Source of the DNA: Salvator merianae
Taxonomy: Eukaryota; Chordata; Lepidosauria; Squamata; Teiidae
NCBI GenBank assembly: GCA_003586115.2
Contig: QVOM02000021.1
Coordinates: forward strand, 8,756,248-8,820,247
DNA length: 64,000 bases
Direction of reading: 5' to 3'
Part shown: positions 10,701-21,780 of the stretch, one piece after another
How positions within the stretch are numbered: the first letter of the stretch is position 1
Layout of the letters: each line of letters begins with the position of its first letter
Notes under the pieces: generated by a model
What the model saw: only the letters and a program-made list of their open reading frames with translations
The model's database searches: none
Told to the model about the DNA's origin: nothing
Program-made: the position numbers and the translations under genes

Positions 10701-12335
10701 CAGCTCAGAAACACCCAGTCACTGAGGGTAGAGAGAAGGGAAGAGTGTGAGGGGTAAAGAAGAAAAAATGCTCTGTCAGACAGAGTACAGGGAGACTGAA
10801 AAGTATGGACAAAGAAAGACCTACTGAAGGAGCAGTATATTAGATGGGTGTGATCAAGCCAATAATTGGTTTAGTCCTCCTTGTGTCCTAAGGCAGATTA
10901 ATCTGTTGTGGTGTGACCGCGTCCTTAAAGAGCTAACCTCCTACATTGCCTGCATATTTTTCACATATGGAGAAGTTGTTTGTGAGAAGCAATGTCCATG
11001 TATACATCTGAAAACATACATGTAACTATTCAAAAACATAATACCTCAGAGAAAAAGACATTATGCTTTGGTTCCATAAATGAAAATGAAATTTATAAAT
11101 CATGATGTGAGGACTACTTAAAAAAAACAGATGCATGAATCATGCACACATCACTTAAAGTCTGTAACAGTACAGCCTAGAAGAATAACAAAATAACTTT
11201 AGTCTTATTATGTGGATTTTGTCACATCAGATATTAAAGGGACTAGGCATAATGATTATAGAGATAGTGTTAAAAAATAAGAAATTGTGCTATAGAGATG
11301 TTACAAATTACAAATATGTAACCAAAATTTATAGAGTCTCATTTATTGAAATGCTTAAGGGATTTTTGATATGTTTGGAGAATGCTTAATTAGGGCTGCA
11401 GTAACAAGAGACTATATGTGAAAAATGCAGAGTGTTAAGTAGTTATAATTAGGAATTTTGGATCACAAAGTTTTGAAAAAACGAGATAAAGCAGTATATC
11501 AACTGCATTTTAAAAAAATCACCAGGTATGCTTAGGCCTAAGTTTGATCAAGTTAATTTATAGTAATCCTTCAATACTTGTGAGGGGGCTTCTGATAAAG
11601 ATGGCTAGAAGATGTCCTCAAGAGAAAGCTTCAGAGGAGGGAGAAAGAAGACAGCAGAAATCTTGCTCATTTTTTCTTTCCCCATCTCTTCACTCTTTAG
11701 CCAAAAATCAGCGGAAAGAGGAGATACGGACAATACCATGTTATTTGCCTGGCATTCTTATATCCCCACAAGGCAAGGTAGGGACCCCCCCCCCCAAGCT
11801 GAGAATGCCATGGAAATCACATGATGTAGCCCCCATATGACCCATCACTTGGATAAGCAGTAAAATATGGAGCTTTCAAGGAATCTCCTCATGAGGAGAC
11901 ATATAGAGGGCTCCTTATTCCCTGCTAAGATGGCTTCCACCTTTGGTGCAGTAGTTTGAGGACAGCTTTGAGAGAGAGTTGAGTGAACCTTCTCAAAGTT
12001 CTCCCTAAGTTTAGAATGACACACTTTGGGGGTATTCCCAGTTTGCCCTTCGATTCCTTCACTAGTTATTGAAAACCACAAATTAAAAAACAAAACAAAA
12101 AACTTTACTTTGTTTATCAGTGAATCAGTGCCAGTGACCAAGAGTTTCCCATGAAGTTTCTGAGTGATCCTTCTTTCAAGGGACAGACAGGGGTCTTGGG
12201 CTGTTGAAGAATTTAACGCCTGCTCAGTTTTAGTGGGATTTTAGAGATCTGCACTGATTGGATTTTACAATTCATTAGTCTTCTGATGTGCATCAGAGTT
12301 CCAATATGCATGTTATGTCTAAGTTTGTATATGAC
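10701..12335. other. Unannotated AT-rich sequence
   Basis: No repeat ends, RNA genes or exons are recognised. A C10 homopolymer lies at about 11788-11798. The open frames at 11544-11840 and 11845-12141 have no domain. Confidence 0.35.
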
Positions 12336-12339
12336 TGAG

Positions 12340-12692
12340 ATGTAAATGTGCAGTTGATCTTGCAAAGTTCTGTCCTCTCTTCCGTGCTCTTTGTCATCAT
12401 ATGCAGCCATGGGGAAGGAACATCTGGAAACAGAGGATTAGATATCATCAGTATGCAGACAAAACCCACCTGTCTGTTTCCATTTCCTGTGACTCAGCAG
12501 AGGAAGGGCACCTCTTTATCCTTGTCTGTGGCTAAAGTAACAGCTTTCCCTCCTCAATTTCCGGCACCGCTATTGCTTTTAGTGTGTGCCATTAACATTC
12601 TTTTTTTTTCTTTTTTTTTTTAATTGTCGTGACCCTCCCTGAGACCTTTGGGTATAGGGTGGGATAAAAATGCAAACAAACAAACAAACAAT
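12340..12692 (+). mobile_element. L2-like LINE relic a (reverse-transcriptase fragment plus 3' end)
   Basis: A 91-residue frame contains 'ILQSSVLSSVLF', corresponding to the PQGSVLSPLLF motif. After a frame change the text reads as RYHQYAD-type sequence ('GLDIISMQTKPTCLF' in the other frame). From about 12630 it has the LINE 3' end: 'cctgagacctttgggtat', 'ataaaaatgcaaa' and a (CAAA)n tail. Most of the body is missing. It is collinear with 13265-13580, so the two are copies of one family or a local duplication. Confidence 0.65.
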
Positions 12693-13264
12693 ATGTATGA
12701 TTAACAGGACATGCTGGAAGAACTATTTATGATTCCATATTATAATAAAATATATTTTTGCATATGTGATTACATTTGGATTATGTATTATGTACAAACA
12801 TGAAAAGTGCTTTGACTTGTGTTTGTGTGTAATTTGAGGGGGGGAATAAATAACTCACTTGTTCTGGAACTGGAAGTAAAAAATGCCAGTCCTTAAAGGA
12901 ATGTCCAGATAGATGATTCTCGAACAGGATTCCCACAGATGAGAAGTGTTACGACTGTAGCACTCCCCTCTTTCACATTAAAGAATAGCCCTATGTTAGT
13001 AGCTGACAGTGCAGGAGGGTTGAATGCTTGAATGCTGTTGAGAGAACCAATAAGTGACTGGTGTTGCTATGAGGCAAGAGGAGGAGGAGCTGTGTGGAAC
13101 AGGGTATCAGAGACACCATTTTATAATGGTACCTATGGATGGCCAGTGAAATATGGATGGGAGGATGACAATTAGACAGGCATTCTTTGAGTGACTTTCA
13201 TCCCTCCAAACTGAGCTTTGATAGTTATGTGTCAAAGGATAGTTCAATGAGATAAGATGCAGAT
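12693..13264. other. Unannotated sequence between two L2 relics
   Basis: No gene or repeat end is recognised. The stretch is AT-rich to about 12850 and mixed after that. Confidence 0.3.
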
Positions 13265-13580
13265 TCCCAACTGTCTTGCTTGGTTAGCTGGCTCTGGTGG
13301 TTCCAATCCTATTTGCAGGGACATTCCCAGAAAGATGGATCAGGGATTTGGCTTACAGTCTGCAACCAGTCAATCTTGCAAAGTTCTATTTTCTCTCTCA
13401 TGCTGTTTGTCATCATAGGCAGCTGTGGACCAGGAACATCTGGAAACAGAGGGTTAGATATCATCAGTATGCAGACAAAACCCACCTGTCTCTTTGCATT
13501 TCCTGTGACTCAGCAGAGGAAGGGCAAACTGGCGGGCTGGATGAGAGAAAATAATTGGAAGCTGAATCCTGGTTAAACAG
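13265..13580 (+). mobile_element. L2-like LINE relic b (reverse-transcriptase palm)
   Basis: In one frame it reads 'WWFQSYLQGHSQ', the family's W-F-SYL-GRSQ region, and 'SILQSSIFSLMLF', the PQGSILSPLLF region. After a frameshift it reads 'VRYHQYADKTHLSLC', the RYHQYADDTQLYL catalytic box with the second aspartate replaced by lysine. Back in the first frame it reads 'GWMRENNWKLNPG', the GWMRANKLKLNP region. The order is right for an L2-group reverse transcriptase. The frameshifts and lost catalytic residue show it is dead. Confidence 0.8.
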
Positions 13581-13713
13581 AGAGACTGTGGCTGAATGGA
13601 AACTGGGTTGGGCAGTTGGATGAATAACTTATTCTGGAGGGATTAGCACTCAGGAAAAGGTTTTGGAGTTCGGAAGTTTATGCAGAACCTCATTTTGCAC
13701 AGTGGGACACATC

Positions 13714-14145
13714 TGGGCCTCTTTTGTCCTCATCTAGGGTGGACCAGAGCAGACCCCTAGTACGCTCTGTCCACACAGAACAGAGTATAAATTGGACTAG
13801 GGAGCAAAAAATGGTACCCTGGTCCAGTTTGCCAGTAGACCTCGAAGTTCAGGCCTACCAGCATAATAGGGGGTGGTATACTGGATCACGGAGGCTTGCG
13901 AACAGCATGCCGCTGAAATGGGTCCCCTAGGAGCTCTGTAGGCCAGGAACATTCATTCCTGACCTTGGGAGCTTTTGGCTGCCCCGCTGTGTTGGTTCTG
14001 AAGTTGGTGTGAGCTTCAGAGCCAGCAAGGAGGCTGGACTGTAACAGGCCAGACGAATGCAGACAGCCATGTTCTAATTCAGTGCAATCTGTTCCAGCTT
14101 GGGATTGCGTGGACCACTCCAGGAAAGGTAAGTGTGAAAATGGCC
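13714..14145. mobile_element. MITE family B, copy 2
   Basis: It aligns with 60137-60604 and 8236-8740. Shared blocks include 'tctgtccacaca', 'ccagtagacct', 'actgctgaaatg' like text and 'gaagttggtgtgag'. The left end 'gggcctcttttgtcc' and right end 'agtgtgaaaatggcc' are degenerate inverted repeats. No protein is encoded. Confidence 0.55.
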
Positions 14146-15145
14146 TTAGTCTACTCTGTCCTTTCCTCCTTCTCATGCTCCTCCTCCTTGAGCTGTAGTA
14201 CAGCAAGATTTGGAGGGGCCCATTTTTTGTGTCCTTGCCTGAACACAAATTAATTTAGTCCAAAGAAAGTGTAATTAAGGACACTGCAGATAAGTCAGTC
14301 AAGGTTTATATAGTTTTCCCTGAGGCTGTTTAATACAATAGAATGAAAGTCAGTATGTATCTCCTTTTTAAAGAAGTTTAACAGATGCCAGATACATGTG
14401 CATAGTTGCAGCCTACACCCTCCTTTGGGTAAAACAAAGTGAGACAAGCCCCTGCTATGCTAAAGGTAGGCTAGGTTTTGCTTTCTAAAAACACATGCCG
14501 TAGACTCAACAGCATTCTATTGAGAGTGTCAACTCCCAGGGACTTTCCCATAAAAAGTCCCAACCGCGCTACTGAAGGACACTATCACATATGCTTAAAT
14601 GTTTTGACAAAGTATTTTAGTATCATTCTGTATTTACACATTTCAGAGCTTCAGCCTGTTAAAGAAACTAAGCCTACAGGGCAAAGGTTGGCATATGTGA
14701 GCTAGAAAAACAAGGTGCATTGGGCTTCTAGTCACATTTCTTTACTGTAAACATGTGAAGATTTTTCTGTTGTTGCTGCTGCTGTTGCCAGCATCAGAAA
14801 GGATTCTTGATAAATCCTAAGGATAGCCAATCTGTTGGTGATAAAACAGACTTAAGATCACTAGGTAATTGATGTTAGCAAAATGCCAGCCATGGTGGGT
14901 TAGTTGCTCAGCACCCTCACTCAGCAATTCTGTCAACAGCTGAGATTCAACAATCTTAATGGTTTGATACCCTTGCAGAACAGATAGCTTGTGCTTCAAC
15001 TTAGACCCTTTCTGCATGGGCCTTAGGCTCAGGGGTGCCAGATAATCATCCAGATTAATTATCCTAGCTATAGAAAAAGCCAAAAAAATAAAAGCCCAAA
15101 GTGTCTGATTTGGCTAATTTTAGCCAAAGTTGGTATCCCTGCTTA
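14146..15145. other. Unannotated sequence
   Basis: I see no diagnostic repeat end and no gene. A short CTG/TTG-rich patch occurs at 14768-14790. Confidence 0.3.
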
Positions 15146-15294
15146 GGCTGCATCCAGACATCATTTACTTAGTTACTCTGCTATATTTGGATATTCCAGA
15201 TTATGCCCGTGGCTATTGTAGTCTGCATCAGCATGTGGATGGTAGGTTCCTATTCCAGCATATAACTGAAATAAAGCCTAGTGCAGAAAGGGCC
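15146..15294. mobile_element. Chimeric MITE: left module of the 36.7-kb family, right module of family A
   Basis: The left 55 bases ('ggctgcatccagac', then 'ctatatttggatattccaga') match the left arm of the palindromic element at 36738-36872. From about 15200 the sequence is the right half of family A: 'tagtctgcatcagcatgtgg' and the terminus 'gtgcagaaagggcc' ending 15294. Two families are joined at a shared 'attcca' type motif. There is no coding capacity. Confidence 0.6.
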
Positions 15295-15398
15295 CTAGAC
15301 AGATCCAGTAATATAACTTCTGATGGTGCTGGTAATCTGTTGAGTAAAGTGTGAAAAGTAAAGATCCTTGTACATAGCAGAACATTTCCAGCATCTTT

Positions 15399-15831
15399 GG
15401 GCCTGTTCACACTTTCCACCATGAAATATTCCTCAGCCAACATTCCACGGTGGAATTGACCACATAGCAGAGACACTGTCCGCGCTGCATGGCCATAGAA
15501 ATGACCATCAGCAAGTGAATGCTGGTAACCTGGCTTGAGCAGAACCATGACAGCAGCCGGGAAGTGGCTGGATGCTGCCATGGTGACCAACAGCCGTGAT
15601 TGTGCAGGTATTGAGCACAGTGCGGCTGTGCATTCCAAGTGTAAATGCACTTTACTGGGAGCTGGCTATTAGCTCTGGGTAAAGCTATGGAACATTCATT
15701 TGTGCTCCAGAGTTATTCACAATCAGGAACAGCGATATGCTGCTCCCAGTCACAAGGGCCTCTGCAAAGCGCAGAGGCACTTTGCTAGTGAGCGTCCCTG
15801 ATGCTTGTTAGTGCAAAGTGCAAACAGGCCC
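15399..15831. mobile_element. Foldback MITE family C, copy 1, with TTT target duplication
   Basis: The left terminus 'gggcctgttcacactt' and right terminus 'agtgcaaacaggccc' are inverted. Both are flanked by TTT (15396-15398 and 15832-15834). Internal landmarks shared with other copies are 'acactgtccgcgctgcatgg', 'gctgccatggtgac', 'gcactttactgggagctgg', 'tgctgctccc' and 'tttgctagtgagcgtc'. The element is 433 bp and non-coding. The superfamily is not assigned. Confidence 0.75.
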
Positions 15832-15834
15832 TTT

Positions 15835-16547
15835 GAATCCTTTGTCCTTTTGGAGTTTTGTTTGTACTTGAACCTAATTTAAAAATTAAAGTGCAGTTTG
15901 GGCTTCTTTTAGAAACAAAGTGCATCCATTTCTTGATATATTTTGGATTTTGATTGATTATATTTTCATGCTCTTTTTCATTATAAAGTAGACAGTAATA
16001 CTGATGAGAGATCTTTTTAAATTTTCTGTTAATGGAGTTTAAGGGAAAATATTTTATAATGGTAATGCCATTTCAATTATAAATATTGTTCCCTGTCTGC
16101 ATCTTAAGGACCTTGCTGAATGGGATGAGTCATAACATATAGAATTCACAATATCTGACAAAGACTTTTTAAATAAAATGACTAAAAATGTTTAGCCATC
16201 ATGAGCAACGTAGATATTTCATCCACTTCTTAATCCCCTGCTTCTTGGGCCTAGGGGCATTCTATTTTAAATATATGGTACACTCTGGCATTCAAGACAT
16301 TTGAGGAAAGAACATGTTCTTTATTCACATAGAAAACCTGAGAACTTTGGAGCTTACATTTCAGTTTGATTTGACCTGAATCTTTTTACAGACTGTATTT
16401 GCATCTGATGACACTATCAGTGCTGAGCTGGACCCAGAAATGGAATTGCTTCCCCACTCTCTATATTTCTTGTGCCCAGTACACCAGTGTGAGACTTCTA
16501 TTCACCAGCCACAACGAAAAAAAAAAAAAAAGGATTTCATAGACTGA
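15835..16547. other. Unannotated AT-rich sequence, repeat-poor
   Basis: No gene or repeat end is recognised. An A15 run lies at about 16516-16531. 16010-16200 is AT-rich and free of obvious repeats. Confidence 0.3.
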
Positions 16548-17020
16548 GGGTCTGTTCGCACTTTGGTGCTAGTAAGCCTCTGGATGCTTACTAGCAAAGT
16601 GTATCTGCACTCTGTAGAGGCCCTAGCTTTTGGGACCGTATGCAGACTCTCCCAAATTCTCCTACCTGTGGACAGCTAAATCACAGTCCACAGCTGTTTT
16701 GGGAGCAGCTGCACTGTTCCCGGTCAGCAGCATTCACACCTGCTTCCAAATGTGGGTGCTGCAGGCCACGGTGCAGTGTGGCTGCATAGCTGTGTGCCAT
16801 GCTTCACTGTGGCTGAAGCTGTGCAGTTGTACGTCATGTCCCCAGTCGCCATGGCAGTGACTGGATATTTCCACAGCTGCTGTCATGGTGGGTGGGCCAG
16901 CATTCACACTGCAAGTGCTGGAAGTCCAGTTCTGGGCTGTTCCAGTCCTCATAGTGCGGATGATGGTCATGCTACAGGGTTTGTTCCAGCTTAGAATGGT
17001 ATAATGAGTAAGAAAAATGC
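16548..17020. mobile_element. Foldback MITE family C, copy 2
   Basis: The left end 'gggtctgttcgcacttt' is followed by the family's subterminal hairpin ('gctagtaagcctctgg' facing 'atgcttactagc'). Internal 'gccatggcagtgac' and 'ctgctgtcatggtgg' blocks agree with the copy at 39972. The right end is eroded near 17020, and it abuts a CR1 fragment. Confidence 0.65.
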
Positions 17021-17039
17021 ATAATTTTTTATGCTGCAT

Positions 17040-17250
17040 TCACGTCTTCTCTTCCATCCTTTCTAGATTAAAAAGTCCTTGACATTGCAATCTTTCCTTG
17101 TAGGAAAGCTTCTCTAGCCCCTTGATTCCTTTAGTTGCCTTCTTCTGAAGCTTTTCCAACTCTACTATATCTTTTTTGAGATGCAGTGACCAAAACTGCA
17201 CATAGCATTCCAGAAGTGGTTGCACCATCAATTTGTATAAGGACATTATT
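17040..17250 (-). pseudogene. CR1 ORF2 fragment (68 aa)
   Basis: The minus-strand frame contains 'LECYVQFWSLHLKKDIVELEK' split over the motif region, then 'KGLEKLSYKERLQC' and 'GLFNLER'. This is the same C-terminal CR1 segment as at 1975-2469. It has neither 5' end nor 3' UTR and sits between two family-C MITEs. Confidence 0.75.
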
Positions 17251-17298
17251 ACGTTATTTCAAGACCACCATTTACAGTCCCAAATATAAAGACACAGA

Positions 17299-17537
17299 GG
17301 GCCTGTTTGCACTCTAGAGAGTGTCAGGGATGCTCACTAGTCAAGTGCCTCCACACTTTGTGGAGGCCCTAATGATTGGGAACAGATTCCAGATGCTCCC
17401 GCTCGTGACTAGCTGTGGAGCATAAAATCGTGGACTGCTCCCGGTACAATGCATTTGTGCTTGAATGTGGAAGAGAGAGGCACAGAAGTGGGCTAAGACT
17501 TGAACTCTATTGGATAGCGGTAAGTGCAGAAAGGCCC
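17299..17537. mobile_element. Foldback MITE, family C left end with family A/B-type right end
   Basis: The left end is 'gggcctgtttgcac', the family-C terminus. The right end is 'gtgcagaaaggccc', the terminus of families A and B. The interior has 'tgctcactagtcaagtg', 'tgtggaggccct' and 'agctgtggagca', which are family-C landmarks. Flanks (aga, aaa) do not give a clean duplication. Confidence 0.6.
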
Positions 17538-18355
17538 AAAGTAAAAACAGGATAATATGCAAGCAGGCACAGCCTGATATCACAGAGCTTAGAAGATGGC
17601 AGCACAGTGGCCAAGCAGACATATTAGCATCTCTGTTTCCAGTTCCATTTTTTTTATTATCCAAAATGTTCTATAGGCCTTTTGTGCAGCAGATACACAC
17701 TATGTGGACCCTTTAATCAAACTGTCCACCATTACTCCAAGATCCTTTTCATGATCATTCACAGTCTTCTCTGATCCCTGTTAGTGGATGGGAGTAGTCA
17801 GGATTCTTAGCTCCAAAATATTTTAAGTGAGAAAGTTGTGTAAGTGTGAGGGCTGGGATGATCTTTTGTACTTTTAAGAACATAGTTTGAGAATCATTCT
17901 GTGAAATCTGAGTCTCCTTTGAATCTGATGCCACCTGGAGCAGATGACCCTGTTGCCACCCTCACCCTCACCCCAGACACTGGATAGGGGAAAACCCATA
18001 GAGGAGCAAGAGTAGTGTTAATCAGGGTTCAAGGACCAGTGTCTTTCTGTTTCAGCTATGGTCATAATTTCTAAATCAGCAAAACTAGTGCCCTCCATTG
18101 TGTGTGATGTATTTCCTTTCTTCAGTGACACATGTGGCCATTTTATACACAGCACATAGTAACAGCAATGACAACAGCAAGCTCCACCAAATGGTCCGAG
18201 GTCATTTGTACACAAAGATATTGTAGTTGTATTTCAGCTTCTACAAGTATTTTCTGCCTGCTCTATGGTGTGCCCACAGGAAGGATGCACATACCACAAG
18301 TCCCGGTATCACAGCAATGTCACTAGTTATAACTAATGTAGAGAGTGCCATAGGC
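17538..18355. other. Unannotated sequence
   Basis: No gene or recognisable repeat. Several short open frames on both strands lack domains. Confidence 0.3.
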
Positions 18356-18475
18356 GGCCCTTTCTGCACTGGGCCTTATTTCAGATTATATCCCAGAATA
18401 GAGGCCTGCTGTCCTCATACTGGTGCAGACTATGGCAGGCCCTGCCAGGGATAAAGGCCCAGGGCAGAAAGAGGC
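18356..18475. mobile_element. Palindromic MITE family A, copy 3
   Basis: The left end 'ggccctttctgcactgggcc' is followed by 'gattatatcccagaatag'. Then come 'tggtgcagactatggcaggc' and a shortened right arm ending 'agggcagaaagaggc'. The right inner arm is partly deleted. Confidence 0.7.
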
Positions 18476-18862
18476 TAAGACTTTCTCCCCACCAAAGATG
18501 AAATCTAAGGGAAAGAGGGGAAAAAAAGAAAAGAAAAAGGAATTGTTGGTAAATATGAGATTTGCCACCTTACTCTCAGAAAGCCTAATTAGTGAACACT
18601 GGTACACAGAGTTGCCTGAATTATGCAGATCAGGAAAGGGCAAGCAATTTAATATTCTACTACCATGTAATCTAATGAAAGGATAAGGGGTATGTATCAA
18701 AATAGAAATGGGAGATCAGGGAAGAAAGGAGGAAAGTTATGTTGTGCTTTCCCATTCAAAGTATATCTTCCTTGGGAAGTCTGGCCTTACACATATAAGA
18801 ACTGTGGGTTCCCACAAGGAAAACGGGGATAGTTAAAATAAGGATTTTAAGAATCTACCTCA

Positions 18863-18930
18863 TGTAACATAACATGACATGACGTAATGTAATGTAATGT
18901 AATGTAATGTAATGTAATGTAATGTAACAA
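18863..18930. repeat. (AATGT)n pentanucleotide microsatellite
   Basis: Uninterrupted taatg/aatgt units run from about 18884 to 18926. A degenerate 'taacataacatgacatgac' lead-in and a 'aacataacacataaca' trail-out look like older, mutated units. Confidence 0.9.
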
Positions 18931-19119
18931 ACATAACACATAACAACACTCCCCACCCCACTCAGCATATATCCTAACATGATTTTAGCTTGGCAGATTT
19001 TTCTCCTCTGTACTTGGTTTTAAACTGGTGTAGTACTGTAAATTATCATTTTTCAGTTTTCTGTTTACAGGTGGTGCTTTATGATAGCTTGTCAGGTTTT
19101 ATTTGCTGTCTTTTACAGT

Positions 19120-19220
19120 AGTTTATTGCAATTTTTAGATTTTTATCTACACTGTAAAATGCCTAGAGAATCTTTGTTATTAGGCCACCTAAAAATAACC
19201 TAAATAAATAAATAATCTAA
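19120..19220 (+). repeat. LINE-like 3' tail
   Basis: 'tgtaaaatgcctagagaa' followed by 'ggccacctaaaaataacc' and 'taaataaataaataat' has the layout of the L2-like 3' ends in this window, but the similarity is weak. Confidence 0.35.
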
Positions 19221-20074
19221 GCAGTCACAGATTATACGTCATTGGGTAAAGAATGCATCCCTCCTCTCTTAGAAAGCTATGATATACTGGCACAAATAGG
19301 ATCTTCATTTTTTGTTCAGATTGAAGTCAAGATGCAAATTAGAATTTTATCTTAAATGGAGGAGTGACAAAGTATGGTCCTGAATCCTTCTTGATTACAA
19401 TCTTCCATCATTTTGATTTTATAATTACTGAATGAAATACTGAATGGAATCAATCAGCTTTCAATTGTTACCTTGCTGAAAGATTAAAACATTGTTACTT
19501 GTCATACATATTTCACACTTTAGCAAATTTTAATAAACTGAATGCATGAGAAATGGTTATATTATCTTTCAATGAAGTGCAATGCTAATGACATTCCTAT
19601 TGATTTTAATTCATAGTTGTTGGTCGGAATTGCTAAGATTCAGGGATGGCATGGTGTCCCCATAACCATCATTAACAAATGACAACCTCAGAACACTAAA
19701 ACAGCTGAAATGAAACCATTAATCAAAAATACCATAAAATAACTGCCTACAAGTTAGAGAGGTCTTATCTTCCTAATGACCATCTTTTATGGCATATTGA
19801 TCTGTTTTTAATTTGTACATGCTGGCGTTTTCTCTCAGAATATTAAAAGGGATTTTAGAAAATCACTAGAAAATGTGCATAGTGGATTAGATCAGGTATC
19901 AGTGGTTACCTTATTGAGGGAATAATATTAAGACATGTGTATTATGTGCATTTGTATATGCAGGTATATGTGGCTCAGATAAGTTAAAGGTAATGTTAAT
20001 TGCTGCATATATTTCTACACCTCATGGAGGATGTACACAGACTCTGTCCCTAAAGAGAGAATTGTGCTATTTCT
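19221..20074. other. Repeat-poor AT-rich sequence, possible conserved non-coding DNA
   Basis: No transposon landmark was found between 19230 and 19960. 19330-19620 has ATTA/TAAT-rich text such as 'ttataattactgaatgaa' and 'gcaatgctaatgacatt'. Conservation cannot be judged from one sequence. Confidence 0.25.
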
Positions 20075-20227
20075 GGCCCTTTCGGCACTGGGCCTTATTT
20101 TGGATTAAATCTTGGTATAGGGACCTGCCATCCACGTGCTGGTGCAGGCTATATTGGGCTCTGTATGCAGGTGGTAGGTATCTACTCTGGGATATAATCC
20201 AAAATAGAGCCCAGTGCAAAAAGAGCC
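20075..20227. mobile_element. Palindromic MITE family A, full copy (copy 4)
   Basis: This shows both complete arms: 'ggccctttcggcactgggcc' left and its imperfect complement ending 'cagtgcaaaaagagcc' right. The inner 'ggacctgccatccacgtgct' faces 'gcaggtggtaggtatctac'. It is 153 bp, non-coding and could fold as one long hairpin. Confidence 0.75.
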
Positions 20228-20311
20228 AAACACTGTCTGGTCATCAGTGGAAAGAATGCATAAGAGAAATTGCAAAGGGAAATTGCAAAGGGATATTTCT
20301 TTGATAGGTCT

Positions 20312-20540
20312 CCTTGGCCCTTTCTCTACTTAACAAAAGGGGAACACATTTTGGCATGTGCTATGGCACATGACTGAACCGCATTCCCAGTGGTCCCTGT
20401 GTTCTGGATCATTGCCGCTGGTCCTGCTGGTAGACCCAATTAAATGGATCTACCAGTGATCCTGATTAAGGCCTCCCTAATCAGGTTCACACACTGTGTA
20501 ATACAGACAGAGCCCATCAGTGCAGGATGTGGCCTCATAG
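20312..20540. repeat. Possible family-B related fragment
   Basis: 'ggccctttctctacttaaca' resembles a family terminus, and the interior carries 'ctggtagacccaatt' and 'ctaccagtgatcctgatt', the same words used in family B. Boundaries are uncertain. Confidence 0.35.
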
Positions 20541-20968
20541 ATCTGCATTAACACGCAGGGTCCGTAAACAAAGGTCCTTTCTTAAATCTACTTCAGAGAT
20601 AACTGCAAAATTGTCCTCTCCTCCATTCTGATGATGGTTTCTTTCATCAGCAGGACATTGTTGCATCCCAAATAATATGCCTACTGTCAGGCATTGAGAG
20701 AATTTTGCACATTTTCTAGGTGCAAAATGTTCCTTAACTTCATAGACAAAGCAGCACATTAGTGAAAACAACTACCAGCTACTAAAGAAACAAGGGCTAA
20801 GATTTACAATATTTTATCATAAGATGTATCACAGACACTGGATTCCTCTTGATTTTTAATCACATCCAAGCCTTATCTATTAAGATGTTTTTGTCAGTTG
20901 AAATGCTGTGTGATATAAACCAGAGAGTGCAGGTGATGAGGGGAAAACTGTAAGAACTGGATTTCTTG
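20541..20968. other. Unannotated sequence
   Basis: No gene or repeat end recognised. Confidence 0.3.
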
Positions 20969-21054
20969 ATCCCTTTCTGCACTGGGCCTTATTCCAGATT
21001 ATATCCTGGAACAGGGACCTGCCATCCAGAATAAGACCCAGTGCAGAAAAAGCC
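20969..21054. mobile_element. Palindromic MITE family A, short copy 5
   Basis: The left end is 'ccctttctgcactgggcc' and the right end 'cagtgcagaaaaagcc'. The hairpin tip is deleted, leaving about 86 bp. 'ttgat' occurs just outside both ends (left 20966-20970, right 21055-21059), a possible target duplication overlapping the mutated left terminus. Confidence 0.7.
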
Positions 21055-21139
21055 TTGATGTCTGCATTGTAAATATTTTATGAAATATTGTCATGTGGAT
21101 GGTGCCAAACATTTGTGGACTTTTGCAGAAATATTAAGC

Positions 21140-21780
21140 AAGAGACTCTGCTATATAGCATAACTTTATTGTTGTAGCCATTGCCATAACAAATGTACAA
21201 ACATAAAACATAGTAAAAGTATTATACATTTAAATTACAAATATTTCAACCGATATGGGCCTTTCTAATTTTAAGTGCAGCCCGAATAAAACAAGCTACC
21301 TGGAACGTAACATGGGGGAAAACATCGGCTAGGAGAAAACATATTAGATCCTCCTCTGGTCGCGTGTAATTACATATAATTCCACCAAGGAGATTAGTCC
21401 TTATGGAGTCATAAAGAGGGCAGTATAAAATAAAATGTACAATATCCTCAACCCTGGTTGGATTGCAAATGCAGGTACGTTGGCTTCTTGGGATATTTTG
21501 ATAACGACCTATGGTGTGCATGATAGGAAGAGTTTGGAAACGCACAGAAGTGAAAGCTTTCCTAAGGAGTGCATTTACTATACTTAAAAGGTAGTTGGCC
21601 CCAATTTTGTGTTTCTTAAACTTGGGGTACCATTTGGCAAATTTAGATTGTTTTGTGCACTCAGCATCCCTGGAAGCATCACAGTTCAGCAGGTGATCCC
21701 GCATTTTGTTGGTATCCCAGGTTAGGATTGTCTCCAAAGCAAGAGACTCAGAGATGACCATCCCCCGTGGTGTAGTCTCT
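21140..21780 (-). mobile_element. Unassigned non-LTR retrotransposon, C-terminal ORF and 3' UTR
   Basis: This holds the 171-residue frame at 21246-21761, then a short 3' UTR towards lower coordinates. A minus-strand AATAAA (reverse complement at 21165-21170) is followed by 'gttatgctatatagc'. The layout of C-terminal zinc-knuckle frame, short UTR and polyadenylation signal fits the 3' end of a LINE. No reverse-transcriptase catalytic motif is present, so the clade is unknown. Confidence 0.6.
21246..21761 (-). pseudogene. Non-LTR retrotransposon C-terminal fragment with a CxC-H-C zinc knuckle (171 aa)
   Basis: Residues 97-114 carry a CxC-x9-H-x4-C pattern (RTCIC ... VHFILYC). Knuckles of this kind sit after the reverse transcriptase in several LINE clades and in R1/R2-like elements. 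Around it lie 'SIVNALLRKAFTSVRFQTLP' (about 60-79) and a C-terminal 'CFIRAALKIRKAHIG'. No catalytic motif is visible because the frame is 5'-truncated. It is the longest uninterrupted frame in the window with a plausible domain. This is either a relatively young copy or chance preservation. Assignment to a clade would need a protein search. Confidence 0.55.

Noticed and set aside
18863..18930. Telomere-like or satellite array
   Set aside because: The unit is AATGT, short and local; it is an ordinary microsatellite.
20966..21059. 5-bp TTGAT target duplication for the family-A copy
   Set aside because: The left ttgat overlaps the expected terminus, whereas other family-A copies have 3-bp duplications, so it may be coincidence.
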